A stretch of 64,000 nt of DNA from Hymenobacter crusticola (GTDB lineage Bacteria > Bacteroidota > Bacteroidia > Cytophagales > Hymenobacteraceae): the NCBI RefSeq assembly GCF_002154225.1, contig NZ_MTSE01000010.1, forward strand, positions 62,001-126,000, read 5' to 3'. This document shows positions 43,778 through 52,032 of this stretch, one piece after another. A program made the position numbers and the translations under genes. The notes beneath the pieces are model-generated. The model saw only the letters and a list, made by a program, of their open reading frames with translations. It was not told the DNA's origin and ran no database searches. Numbering within the stretch: the first letter of the stretch is position 1; each line of letters opens with the position of its first letter.

Positions 43778-44449
43778 CTATTTCCACACTTCATCTGGAT
43801 TGAACCCTTCCAAGTAGCGCTTCGACGCCTTCACACTATGGCGCGTCTTTTTGACTTGATCCTGATCAATTCTCCCCTCCGACACCTCCTGTGTGCCAGT
43901 GAGCAAGTTGGTGCTAGTAGTGCTGATATCTCCGTTGGCGCGGTCAACCACCACTTCATCCACGCCGATGAGCCGCATTCGATTTGTGCTAGGCTCGTAG
44001 CGGAAGCGCGTGGTCGTGTTCCAAGCTTGGCGCGAGCCGCCTTCCTGGTAAATAACGACCACACCTTTCTTCACATTGACGTCGGGGAAGCCTCCTGCGG
44101 GGCCACTCAGCGCGCCGTAACAACTTTTGCAGTAAACAACCTTATTGGAAGCACCCACTCGTTTCCAAGTGCCATCGGGTTGTGCCAAAAGCACTACCAA
44201 AGCACGTTCGTCGCCGGAATTTTCCTGCTGAGCAACTTTCTTTTCATTCAACATTAATACCCTGTCTGGGCGCTGGTCAGCATTGAGGTCTGCCGTGAGT
44301 TGCTTCTCTACTAGCCAGCCACTAGGCACAAAGCTCGTTGGCAGCGGGCCGGTTATAGGAATGCGTTGCAAGTTGAGGGCGCGAGGCGCGTCTGGGTCCT
44401 GTGGCGCATGCAAAAGCATAGCAGCTAGGAGAATGGGGAATGATAGCAT
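43778..44449 (-). CDS. Exported protein of unknown function
   Basis: The 223-aa protein has a short signal peptide (MLSFPILLAAMLLHAPQD). It contains QLTADLNADQRPDRVLMLNEKK, like the calcium-binding loops of FG-GAP or dockerin-like repeats, then VVYCKSCYGALSGP with a CxxC pair, then VVVIYQEGGSRQAW. This pattern is like small periplasmic proteins with integrin-type repeats, but no family is certain. It is divergent from the FAD monooxygenase gene. Confidence 0.68.
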   Translation of the reverse strand: MLSFPILLAAMLLHAPQDPDAPRALNLQRIPITGPLPTSFVPSGWLVEKQLTADLNADQRPDRVLMLNEKKVAQQENSGDERALVVLLAQPDGTWKRVGASNKVVYCKSCYGALSGPAGGFPDVNVKKGVVVIYQEGGSRQAWNTTTRFRYEPSTNRMRLIGVDEVVVDRANGDISTTSTNLLTGTQEVSEGRIDQDQVKKTRHSVKASKRYLEGFNPDEVWK

Positions 44450-44495
44450 AGCACGAAGTTGTTGCTAAAGTTACAGCACTCTTTAGTTCTCCTCT

Positions 44496-45644
44496 ATGCA
44501 CTTTCTCATTATCGGCGCGGGCATCAATGGGCTTACCACGGCGCGGGCACTGCTCAACCTAGGTCATACAGTGCAGGTGTTCGAGGCGGCCCGCGAGCTG
44601 CGCGAAATTGGGGCTGGTGTGGTGCTGGGCGCCAACGCCATGCGGGCACTTCAGCAGCTAGGTTTATACGAAACAGTGCAAGCGTACACGCAGCCGGTTA
44701 AGGGCTTGCGCCTGCTCGACCACCAAGGCCGCGCATTGCAAACAGCCGATACAGAGCCATTTACCCGCAAGCTAGGTTTCGATAACGTTGGCATCCACCG
44801 CGCCGATTTACAGAAGGCGCTACTCAGTGAACTGCCATCTACCATTGTGCACCTAGGGAAGCCGTTTGTGCGCTTCGAAGAAAAAGACCACCAAGTCACG
44901 GCGCACTTTGCCGACGGCTCCACCGCTACCGGCGATGCCCTGCTGGCGGCCGATGGTATCCGCTCGCGGGTGCGTTTGCAGCTGCTCCCGCAAAGCCAGC
45001 CGCGCTACGCGGGCTACACCTGTTGGCGGGCCGTGGTCGATGCTGCTAGCTTAGGCTTGCCGCCTGGCAACTCCACCGAAATCTGGGGGACGCGCGGCCG
45101 GCGTTTCGGCTACGTGCCGCTGGTAGACGGACGCGTGTATTGGTTTGCTTGCGTCAACACGCCCACTCCGAATGATCCGGTTTTCAAAAACCTACACAAG
45201 CCTGAAGTAGAGCAACTCTTTGCCGACCTCCCCTATCCCGCACCCGCGCTACTGGCCCATACGCCCGCCGATGCCTACTTGTGGGGCGATATTCTGGATA
45301 TCAAACCCATTCGCCGCTTTGCCTACGGGCGTGTGCTACTGCTCGGCGACGCGGCCCACGCTACGACGCCGAACCTAGGTCAGGGCGCGGGCCAAGCAGT
45401 GGAGGATGCAGCTATCCTGGCTAGGTGCTTGGAGCAAAACGCAGAGCTGCCTGCTGCATTCCGCGAGTTTGAGCGGCGACGAAGGCCTCGGACTACCCGC
45501 ATTGTGCAAACCTCCTGGTTTTTAGGCTGGGCTTCACAGATCAAGAATCCGTTCATCTATCAGCTTCGCAACACTGTGATGCGTTTGTTGCCAGCGGCAG
45601 TGGCCCAGTGGCAGATGGCCTTTCTGTACGAAGCCGACGACTAA
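44496..45644 (+). CDS. FAD-dependent monooxygenase
   Basis: The 382-aa protein is of the aromatic hydroxylase (PHBH-like) group. The N-terminal motif is IIGAGINGLTTARAL (residues 5-19); the DG motif is LLAADGIRSRVR; the GD motif is RVLLLGDAAHATTPNLGQGAGQAVEDA. It oxidises aromatic or related small molecules using NAD(P)H and O2, or protects against them. The substrate is not evident. Its stop lies 5 bp before a 33-bp perfect hairpin. Confidence 0.9.
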   Translation: MHFLIIGAGINGLTTARALLNLGHTVQVFEAARELREIGAGVVLGANAMRALQQLGLYETVQAYTQPVKGLRLLDHQGRALQTADTEPFTRKLGFDNVGIHRADLQKALLSELPSTIVHLGKPFVRFEEKDHQVTAHFADGSTATGDALLAADGIRSRVRLQLLPQSQPRYAGYTCWRAVVDAASLGLPPGNSTEIWGTRGRRFGYVPLVDGRVYWFACVNTPTPNDPVFKNLHKPEVEQLFADLPYPAPALLAHTPADAYLWGDILDIKPIRRFAYGRVLLLGDAAHATTPNLGQGAGQAVEDAAILARCLEQNAELPAAFREFERRRRPRTTRIVQTSWFLGWASQIKNPFIYQLRNTVMRLLPAAVAQWQMAFLYEADD

Positions 45645-45649
45645 GTATT

Positions 45650-45721
45650 ATTCCTGGTATTATGCAGAAGCGGCCCTAGCTATCTAAGTAGCTAGGGCCG
45701 CTTCTGCATAATACCAGGAAT
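45650..45721. terminator. 33-bp perfect inverted repeat between convergent genes
   Basis: Arm 45650-45682 and arm 45689-45721 are exact inverted copies around TCTAAG. The inner half is GC-rich (GCGGCCCTAGCTA). No T-run follows on either strand, so it is not a standard rho-independent terminator, although its place between two convergent stops suggests a transcription-ending or RNA-protecting role. Confidence 0.7.
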
Positions 45722-45738
45722 GGCAGATGTTACTCTAC

Positions 45739-46914
45739 TCACTTGGTGCTTTTTGTAGACGTAATACCTTGATTTGCAGACTTTTGCTGCTCACGCTCTT
45801 CTTCGGCTTCTTCCTCAAAGCCACTGGCAATTTTCTCTTCCACTTCTTCCTCATCAGCTGCATCGGGCTTTTCGGCATTCAACGATTGCTTGGCCTTGGC
45901 TTGCGGTTCGTAGCTGAGACGGATGAAGATGGGAAAGTGGTCGGAGCCAATGTAGGGCAGCCGCTGAATATCTTTCACTTTGAAATGCGCCGAGTGAAAA
46001 ATATGGTCGAGCGGCCAGCGCAATAGGCTGTATTCGGCGTGGAAAGTAGGCAGCAAGCCACGGCCAATGCGCGGATCTAAGAGCCCACTGATGCGCCGAA
46101 ACAGTTCCGAAGTGTGCGACCACGCCACGTCGTTCATGTCGCCAGCCACAATGGTGGGCTCGTCGGAATATTCAATCTCACGGCCGACGAGTAGCAATTC
46201 GGCGTCGCGGCGGGTACTCGTTTTGCTTTCGGCGGGTGCGGGTGGCTTCGGGTGCAGGCAGTGCAGGCGCACCAGTTCGCCCGAGGGCAGCACGACACGA
46301 CTATGGAACGACGGAATATCATCGTCGATTAAGAAGCGAACCTGCGGCTCTACAAGCTCCAACCGCGAAAAAACCAGCAGCCCGTAGGTGTTCGGCAAGG
46401 GTCTTAGGGCAGTGTATGGATAGCGAGCTTTCAATACTTCCAGCTGATCTAGCCACCACTGATCGGTTTCGACGGCTAACACGATGTCGGGGTCGTAATC
46501 CTGAATGACGCGCAAGCAGCGGCCCGCGTCGCGGTTGGTCATCAGCACATTCGTTACCAGAATACTGATTTCCCGTTGTCGCGCGGCCTTGCTGCCGTCG
46601 AGCTTGCTATCTTCCACTTGTTTCGGCCGCAGCGGCGTGTACGGCAGGATACGGAAGAGCTGGTAGCCAGAGGCTATCACTAGCAATGCGAGCAATACGA
46701 CGCCTGCTGGCCAGTGGTGAACACCTAGCAGCCAGGCAGCTAGGGCACTGCCCAGGGATACGCCCACAATTTGTAGGCGAGGAAAATCGAACACGCGGAT
46801 CCACCACGCTTGTTGGCGAAGCAGAGGCAATAAGGTAGCCACTAGTGCCATTACGCCGACGAGCAGCGTTAAGCACCGGGCTAGCAATAGCCAGGTGAAG
46901 TCAAGTTTGGACAC
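45739..46914 (-). CDS. Membrane-anchored endonuclease/exonuclease/phosphatase (EEP) family protein
   Basis: The 391-aa protein has three N-terminal hydrophobic segments (WLLLARCLTLLVGVMALVATLLPLL, LQIVGVSLGSALAAWLLG, VVLLALLVIASGYQLF), then an EEP domain. The domain has SILVTNVLMTNRD, VLAVETDQWWLDQL, IVAGDMNDVAWS, PLDHIFHS and GSDHFPIF. Its position and motifs match exported EEP proteins that may be phosphatases, sphingomyelinases or nucleases. The last 55 residues are Glu/Lys-rich and disordered. The start is GTG at 46914; the promoter box lies 80 nt upstream. Confidence 0.85.
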   Translation of the reverse strand: MSKLDFTWLLLARCLTLLVGVMALVATLLPLLRQQAWWIRVFDFPRLQIVGVSLGSALAAWLLGVHHWPAGVVLLALLVIASGYQLFRILPYTPLRPKQVEDSKLDGSKAARQREISILVTNVLMTNRDAGRCLRVIQDYDPDIVLAVETDQWWLDQLEVLKARYPYTALRPLPNTYGLLVFSRLELVEPQVRFLIDDDIPSFHSRVVLPSGELVRLHCLHPKPPAPAESKTSTRRDAELLLVGREIEYSDEPTIVAGDMNDVAWSHTSELFRRISGLLDPRIGRGLLPTFHAEYSLLRWPLDHIFHSAHFKVKDIQRLPYIGSDHFPIFIRLSYEPQAKAKQSLNAEKPDAADEEEVEEKIASGFEEEAEEEREQQKSANQGITSTKSTK

Positions 46915-46994
46915 AGATCAAGGAACGTGTAGGGTCAGGGAGAGAAGAGGAGAGTATAGCTTTGTACGTAGCAGCTCCTTCCGCAGTTAAGCTG

Positions 46995-47002
46995 CAAACA
47001 TA
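46995..47002 (-). promoter_or_regulatory. -7 promoter box of the EEP gene
   Basis: On the minus strand TATGTTTG lies 80 nt upstream of the GTG start at 46914. Confidence 0.4.
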
Positions 47003-47035
47003 GTATTTTCCAGTTCTGCCGACGGGCAATCCTTG

Positions 47036-47043
47036 TACCTTTG
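47036..47043 (+). promoter_or_regulatory. -7 promoter box of marC
   Basis: TACCTTTG lies 22 nt upstream of the ATG at 47066. The longest open frame starts inside this region (47033), so the ATG is the likely start. Confidence 0.55.
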
Positions 47044-47065
47044 GGACGTCGTTTGCTCGCGCTCC

Positions 47066-47683
47066 ATGGAAATTCTGCTTGCCACCTTCACCACTTTGTT
47101 TTCGGTCGTTAATCCCTTCAGCGCCATGCCCGTCTTCCTGACGCTGACGGAATCGGACTCGCCCGCCGCCCGCCGCCAGACGGGTTTGCGGGCCTGCATA
47201 TACATGGTGGGCGTATTAGCCGTATCCTTTTTCGCGGGTCAATACGTGCTTAACTTCTTCGGTATCAACATTCATCACTTGCGCATTGCGGGTGGTATTC
47301 TGCTGATGCGCTCGGCCTTCGACCTGCTCACCCCTGGTGGCAACCGCGACCGGGTGTCGCCGGCAGCCCTCGAAGAAAGCATGCAGAAAGATGACATCTC
47401 CTTTACGCCGTTGGCCATGCCCATGCTCTCGGGGCCGGGCTCTATTGCGGTCTGTATTGGTTTGTTCACCAAGCACCTGACCTATGCCGATATGGGGTTA
47501 ATTGTATTTGGCTTTGTGCTGGTAGCGCTGGCAAGCTATATCATTCTGATGTCGTCGCTACGGCTCACGCGCTACCTAGGGCGGCCGGGTATGTCGGCGC
47601 TAGCTCGGATTATGGGCTTTATTACCCTAGCTATTGGGGTGAATTTTATGGCTACGGCGATTAAGGCGCTGTTTCAGGAGTAA
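47066..47683 (+). CDS. MarC-family integral membrane protein
   Basis: The protein has 205 aa from the ATG at 47066. Six hydrophobic segments are visible. The start MEILLATFTTLFSVVNPFSAMPVFLTLT and the later LAMPMLSGPGSIAVCIGL and RIMGFITLAIGVNFMATAIKAL are typical of MarC (UPF0056). Its function is unknown; the old link to antibiotic resistance is not supported. It sits in the inner membrane. Confidence 0.9.
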   Translation: MEILLATFTTLFSVVNPFSAMPVFLTLTESDSPAARRQTGLRACIYMVGVLAVSFFAGQYVLNFFGINIHHLRIAGGILLMRSAFDLLTPGGNRDRVSPAALEESMQKDDISFTPLAMPMLSGPGSIAVCIGLFTKHLTYADMGLIVFGFVLVALASYIILMSSLRLTRYLGRPGMSALARIMGFITLAIGVNFMATAIKALFQE

Positions 47684-47831
47684 CGCTTCACTTCCCGAAG
47701 ATTCCGCAGAATCCTAGCCTAGCTTCTGCGTACAACTGCGTTTTTCGGCTTCCTTCCACCGTGGGAAGAAGCACCTGCACGAAATAACGCCCGCGCCGCC
47801 GTAACTTGCGGCCGATTTCACCACCCCTGTT

Positions 47832-48863
47832 ATGCTCAAAAACGACCTGCTGCTCCGTGCCGCCCGCGGCGAAGAAACCGAACGTACGCCCGTATGGCTC
47901 ATGCGCCAAGCCGGTCGCATTCTGCCTGAATACCGCGAGCTGCGTGCCCGCCTGAGCGGTTTCAAAGAACTGGTCGAAACGCCGGAGCTAGCGGCGGAGG
48001 TTACCATTCAGCCCGTAGATGCGCTGGACGTGGACGCAGCCATCATCTTCTCCGACATCTTGGTGGTACCCGAGGCCATGGGCCTCACCTACGAGATGCT
48101 GGAAGCCCGCGGCCCGCTGTTCCCAGAAACTATCAAATCGGCGCGGGACGTGGAAAACCTGCGCGTGGCCGACCCCGAGGAGCACCTAGGGTATGTGCTC
48201 GAAGCTATTCGTGTGACCAAAAAGGCGCTCAATGGCCGCGTGCCGCTCATCGGTTTTGCCGGCGCCCCTTGGACGATCTTGGCGTATATGGTGGAGGGCC
48301 ACGGCTCCAAGACCTTCTCCAAAGCCCGGCGGATGCTGTACGCCGAGCCGGAGCTAGCCCACAAGCTGCTGCGCAAAATCACGGATACGACCATTGCTTA
48401 CCTGCAAGCCCAAGTAGCAGCCGGCGCCAACCTCGTGCAGGTGTTCGACTCGTGGGCGGGCATCCTGCCGCCACACCAGTACCAGGAGTTTAGCACGCGC
48501 TACATTGCCGAAATCTGCCGCGCCATTCCAGATGTGCCCGTCACGGTGTTCGCCAAAGGTGCTTTCTTTGCCGTAGCCGATTTCGCCCAGCTCCCCTGCC
48601 GCACCATTGGCCTCGACTGGAACCAAGACCCTAGCTTGGTGCGGCCGCTTGTTGGCGACAAAACCCTGCAAGGTAACCTCGACCCCTGCGCCCTGTACGG
48701 CACGCGCGAACAGGTGCGCCAGGCCACCATCGAGATGCTGCGGCAGTTTGGACCACACCGCCACATTGCCAACCTAGGCCACGGCGTGTACCCCGACACC
48801 GACGCCGACAACGTGCGCGTCTTTATCGAGACCGTGAAAGAGTACAGCCCGCAGATGCGCTAA
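47832..48863 (+). CDS. hemE: Uroporphyrinogen decarboxylase
   Basis: The 343-aa protein has the family signature PVWLMRQAGRILPEYRELR (R25, R29). VEPL-type binding is replaced by QPVDALDVDAAIIFSDILVVPEAMG, followed by GFAGAPWTILAYMVEGHGSK and the late NLGHGVYPDTDADNVRVFIE. It decarboxylates uroporphyrinogen III to coproporphyrinogen III in haem synthesis. Other hem genes are absent from the window. A terminator 38 bp after the stop separates it from the pentapeptide-repeat gene. Confidence 0.96.
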   Translation: MLKNDLLLRAARGEETERTPVWLMRQAGRILPEYRELRARLSGFKELVETPELAAEVTIQPVDALDVDAAIIFSDILVVPEAMGLTYEMLEARGPLFPETIKSARDVENLRVADPEEHLGYVLEAIRVTKKALNGRVPLIGFAGAPWTILAYMVEGHGSKTFSKARRMLYAEPELAHKLLRKITDTTIAYLQAQVAAGANLVQVFDSWAGILPPHQYQEFSTRYIAEICRAIPDVPVTVFAKGAFFAVADFAQLPCRTIGLDWNQDPSLVRPLVGDKTLQGNLDPCALYGTREQVRQATIEMLRQFGPHRHIANLGHGVYPDTDADNVRVFIETVKEYSPQMR

Positions 48864-48900
48864 ATTATTCTGTTTATCCTTCCCCAGCCTAGCTTTGATG

Positions 48901-48938
48901 GTGCGATGAATGGCTTCGTTCATCGCACTTTTCTTTTT
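48901..48938 (+). terminator. Terminator of hemE
   Basis: GTGCGATGAA (48901-48910) pairs with TTCATCGCAC (48919-48928), loop 8 nt, followed by TTTTCTTTTT. It ends 8 nt before the start of the next gene, so that gene must be transcribed by readthrough or from a promoter inside this region. Confidence 0.85.
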
Positions 48939-48946
48939 GATTACGC

Positions 48947-49540
48947 ATGAAACGCCGCGCTGCTTCTCGCAAACCCAGTAGCTTTCCGCCCGAAAACGTC
49001 TTTGAACGCTGGACGCGTGAGCAGTTGCAGCCTTACCAGGAAGTAGAGCAGTGTCATTTTATCAACTGTGACTTCTCCAACGCTGATCTTTCCAACAAGC
49101 GGTTCATTGATTGTCTGTTTGAGCGCTGCAACCTGTCGTTGGTAGCTTTAGCCGGTGCGGGCCTGCAAAACATTGCGTTTCAAGAGTGTAAGCTAGCAGG
49201 CGTTCAATTCACCGCCTGCCGGGATATGCTGTTCGAAGTGCACTTCGATGGCTGTCAGCTGTCGTATGCCTCGTTCTATGGCAAGCGTATGCTGAGTACC
49301 CGCTTTGTTAACTGCGCCCTGACGGACGTCGATTTCACCAGTGCTGACCTTACCAATTCCGTCTTTCAGGACTGTACGCTGACGGGCGCTATTTTCCACC
49401 AGACGCAACTAAGCGGCGCTGACTTTCGCACGGCCACTGGGTTCATCATCGACCCCGATAGTAATCCACTTCAAAAAGCACGGTTTGCGCTTGAAGGGTT
49501 GCCGGGGCTGGTCAATAAGTATGGGGTAATCGTTGAGTGA
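48947..49540 (+). CDS. Pentapeptide-repeat protein, Qnr-like
   Basis: The 197-aa protein has repeated A(D/N)LxN-type units: FINCDFSNADLSNKRFIDCLFERCNLS and later VDFTSADLTNSVFQDCTLTGAIFHQTQLSGADF. This is a right-handed quadrilateral beta helix. The C-terminal FIIDPDSNPLQKARFALEGL helix matches Bacteroidota Qnr-like proteins. Whether it protects gyrase is unknown. It follows hemE closely but sits behind its terminator; it ends 14 bp from a convergent gene. Confidence 0.88.
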   Translation: MKRRAASRKPSSFPPENVFERWTREQLQPYQEVEQCHFINCDFSNADLSNKRFIDCLFERCNLSLVALAGAGLQNIAFQECKLAGVQFTACRDMLFEVHFDGCQLSYASFYGKRMLSTRFVNCALTDVDFTSADLTNSVFQDCTLTGAIFHQTQLSGADFRTATGFIIDPDSNPLQKARFALEGLPGLVNKYGVIVE

Positions 49541-49554
49541 CCTAGGTCTACTTG

Positions 49555-50571
49555 CTAGCCTAGCACTCGCGCCGCTACAGCTTCTTTCAGTAGTCGTTGC
49601 TTTTCAATCGGTACCACGCCTACCTGCTCGCACACCAGGCCACCACCTAGGTTGGCCAGTGCCGCAGTGGCAGGTGCCGTGAGCCCCAACGCGATGCACA
49701 GGGCCGCAATACTGATTACGGTGTCGCCGGCGCCGGAGACGTCAGAGATACTGCGAATGTGCGCCGGAATGTAGGTGCGCCCTGTCGCATCCGATTCGCT
49801 GAATACACCCCGCTCGGAGAGCGTTACTAGCACAATTTCGGGCGTAAGTAGCTCTCGGAGCTGTGTCACGGCTGCCTCAAATTTTGGCCGGTCGGCGTCG
49901 GTGTCGTTGAATTCTAGCTTCAGACCTTCGCGTAGCTCTTTCAAGTTAGGCTTGAATAAGGTGCAATGCCGGTAGGCCAGAAAGTTCTTCTTTTTCGGAT
50001 CAACCACCGTCGGGATGCCACGCTGACGAGCTAGGTCGATGAAGTGCTGAATGCTGTTTTCGTGCAGTACCCCTTTATCGTAATCTTCAAAAATAACGAC
50101 ATCAGCCCGGGCTAGTAGCGCCTCGTAGCGCGCGATAAGCTGCGCGTTTTCCTCCGCGTTCAAATCCGTTTCCACTTCTGAATCGATGCGTAGCAAATGC
50201 TGGTCGGAAGCGAGGATACGTTGCTTCACGGTGGTAGGCCGGAAAGCGCTCCGTACAATACCCTCGGCGGAAAGGTGCTTTTCTGCCAACAAATGCAACA
50301 ACTGGTCGCCGCCGGTATCCTGCCCTACCACGGCGCAAAGCAACGGCGTGGCCCCAAGAGCCTGCACATTCAGCGCCACATTGGCCGCGCCCCCGAGCCG
50401 CTGCTCGGTGCGACTCACGCTTACCACCGGCACGGGCGCTTCGGGCGAGAGGCGGCTAGCTTTGCCCCACACGTAAGCGTCTATCATGACGTCGCCCACA
50501 ATAAGGGCAGTCAAATTGGTGAAAGCGTCGAATAAAGTAGGGAGCGTGGCGGACGGCGTAAGCGCAGGCAT
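49555..50571 (-). CDS. PfkB-family kinase, RfaE1/HldE-N like (heptose-7-phosphate kinase)
   Basis: The protein has 338 aa from the ATG at 50571. The N-terminus ALIVGDVMIDAYVWGKASRLSPEAPVPVV is diagnostic for the HldE kinase domain. PfkB signatures are RLGGAANVALNVQALG and DVSGAGDTVIS. It would phosphorylate D-glycero-beta-D-manno-heptose-7-phosphate in LPS core heptose synthesis. The cytidylyltransferase domain found in fused HldE is absent; a separate RfaE2 would be needed. A TACCTTTG box lies 24 nt upstream of the start. Confidence 0.88.
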   Translation of the reverse strand: MPALTPSATLPTLFDAFTNLTALIVGDVMIDAYVWGKASRLSPEAPVPVVSVSRTEQRLGGAANVALNVQALGATPLLCAVVGQDTGGDQLLHLLAEKHLSAEGIVRSAFRPTTVKQRILASDQHLLRIDSEVETDLNAEENAQLIARYEALLARADVVIFEDYDKGVLHENSIQHFIDLARQRGIPTVVDPKKKNFLAYRHCTLFKPNLKELREGLKLEFNDTDADRPKFEAAVTQLRELLTPEIVLVTLSERGVFSESDATGRTYIPAHIRSISDVSGAGDTVISIAALCIALGLTAPATAALANLGGGLVCEQVGVVPIEKQRLLKEAVAARVLG

Positions 50572-50594
50572 TGTGATGTTTTGAAAAGAAAGCG

Positions 50595-50602
50595 CAAAGG
50601 TA
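50595..50602 (-). promoter_or_regulatory. -7 promoter box of the heptose kinase gene
   Basis: On the minus strand TACCTTTG, followed by CGC, lies 23 nt upstream of the ATG at 50571. The first ORF start (50616) is upstream of this box, which supports the shorter start. Confidence 0.55.
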
Positions 50603-50615
50603 AGGCAGAACGGCA

Positions 50616-50733
50616 AGTAGCGCGAAGCTCCGGCTACGCGCGCAAGCGAAGCAAGTTCCTGCGCGTTTGTTCACCTTGCGCGGCTTTCAGAAACTTGCTC
50701 TGTTTGTGCGCGTAGCCGGAGCTTCGCATTACT
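50616..50733. repeat. Long inverted repeat, GTAGCGCGAAGC family
   Basis: Arms 50622-50641 and 50708-50727 are perfect 20-bp inverted copies; a few more bases match outside. The interior has its own GCAAGTT/AACTTGC pair and TGCGCG repeats. It fills the space between the heptose kinase and the aminotransferase. It shares its first 12 bases with the element at 31114. Confidence 0.7.
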
Positions 50734-50744
50734 CGTTCTACTGC

Positions 50745-51968
50745 TTATTTCAGCTTTTCAAGGCTAGCTTTGATGCGCGTAAACGCTTCCTTCAGCTTTT
50801 CATCGGCTGCCGCCGTGCTGAAGCGAATGCAGCTTGGCGCCCCAAACGCTTCACCGTCCACCGATGATACGTGGGCGTCGTTGAGCAGGTACAGTGCTAG
50901 GTCGTTGGCGTTAGCAATGGTCGAGCCGTCAGGAGCCGTTTTGCCGAAGTAGCCGCTCACGTCGGGGAAAACGTAGAACGCGCCGTTTGGCTTCGGCATG
51001 ATGAAGCCGGGAATATCTTTCGCCATTTCCAGCACCAGGTCGCGGCGACGCTTGTAAGCCGTCACCATTTCATCGGCCGAGCTTCGCCCGCCTTTTAGTG
51101 CGGCGAGGGCCGCGCGCTGCGCGATGGAGCAAGTACCCGACGTAATCTGGCTTTGCAGCTTGTCACAGGCCGTTGCAATATCTTTGTGCGCAGCTAGGTA
51201 GCCCACGCGCCAGCCCGTCATGGCATAGCCCTTTGAGAAACCATTCACGGTAATTACCCGGTCTTTTATTTCGTCGAACTGGGCTAGGCTCACGTGCTCA
51301 CCCGTGAAGTTGATGTACTCATAAATCTCGTCGGCCAGCACGTGCACGTGCGGGTGGCGAGCCACTACCTCGGCAATAGCGGCAAACTCCTCGCGCGTAA
51401 ACACGGAGCCTGTTGGGTTGCAGGGCGACGAGTACATGATGAGCTTGGTACGCGGCGTGATGGCTGCGTCTAGCTGCTCGGCCGTTACTTTATACTCATT
51501 TTCCAGCGTGCCCACCAGTTCCACTGGATTGCCTTCGGCCAGCTTCACCATCTCCGAGTAGCTCACCCAGTACGGCGCGAAGATGATTACCTCGTCGCCA
51601 GGATTTACCATGCTCAGCAGCACGTTCGCCAACGATTGCTTGGCGCCGGTGCTTACCACAATGTTTTCGGGCTTGTAGTCCAGCTGGTTGTCGCGCTTAA
51701 ACTTCTCAACAATCGCTTGGCGCAGATCGAGGTAGCCAGGCACGGGCGTGTAGAAGGTGAAGCCTTCGTCGAGGGCCTGCTTGGCCGCATCTTTAATGTA
51801 CTGCGGCGTTTGGAAGTCCGGCTCGCCGAAACTCAGGTTAATAACGTCATGACCCTGGGCCGCTAGCTCGCGCGACTTTTTGGCCATGGCAATGGTTTGC
51901 GATTCCTGCATCGTCGTGACACGGTCCGACAAGAAAGAGGAAGCAACGGTAGCAACGGGGTTGGACAT
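50745..51968 (-). CDS. Class I/II aminotransferase, aspartate aminotransferase-like
   Basis: The 407-aa PLP enzyme has GEPDFQTPQYIKDAAKQALDEG near the N-terminus and the PLP lysine in NGFSKGYAMTGWRVGYLA. Its class I gamma-like signature is YSSPCNPTGSVFTREEFA. It transfers amino groups between aspartate and 2-oxoglutarate, or similar pairs; broader specificity is possible. It lies downstream of the GTAGCGCGAAGC repeat, upstream of which lies the heptose kinase. A TACTTTTG box is 27 nt upstream. Confidence 0.93.
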   Translation of the reverse strand: MSNPVATVASSFLSDRVTTMQESQTIAMAKKSRELAAQGHDVINLSFGEPDFQTPQYIKDAAKQALDEGFTFYTPVPGYLDLRQAIVEKFKRDNQLDYKPENIVVSTGAKQSLANVLLSMVNPGDEVIIFAPYWVSYSEMVKLAEGNPVELVGTLENEYKVTAEQLDAAITPRTKLIMYSSPCNPTGSVFTREEFAAIAEVVARHPHVHVLADEIYEYINFTGEHVSLAQFDEIKDRVITVNGFSKGYAMTGWRVGYLAAHKDIATACDKLQSQITSGTCSIAQRAALAALKGGRSSADEMVTAYKRRRDLVLEMAKDIPGFIMPKPNGAFYVFPDVSGYFGKTAPDGSTIANANDLALYLLNDAHVSSVDGEAFGAPSCIRFSTAAADEKLKEAFTRIKASLEKLK

Positions 51969-51994
51969 GAGACAGTAACGAAATGGAGAATGCG

Positions 51995-52002
51995 CAAAAG
52001 TA
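51995..52002 (-). promoter_or_regulatory. -7 promoter box of the aminotransferase gene
   Basis: On the minus strand TACTTTTG, followed by CGC, lies 26 nt upstream of the ATG at 51968. Confidence 0.55.
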
Positions 52003-52032
52003 AGAATTTAACGCACGTACGTTACGCTAACT

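Noticed and set aside
47066..47683. MarC as an antibiotic-resistance gene
   Set aside because: The family name comes from its position in E. coli; no resistance function is established for it.
48947..49540. Assignment of the pentapeptide protein as a quinolone-resistance determinant
   Set aside because: Qnr-like repeats alone do not show gyrase protection; chromosomal pentapeptide proteins are common with unknown roles.
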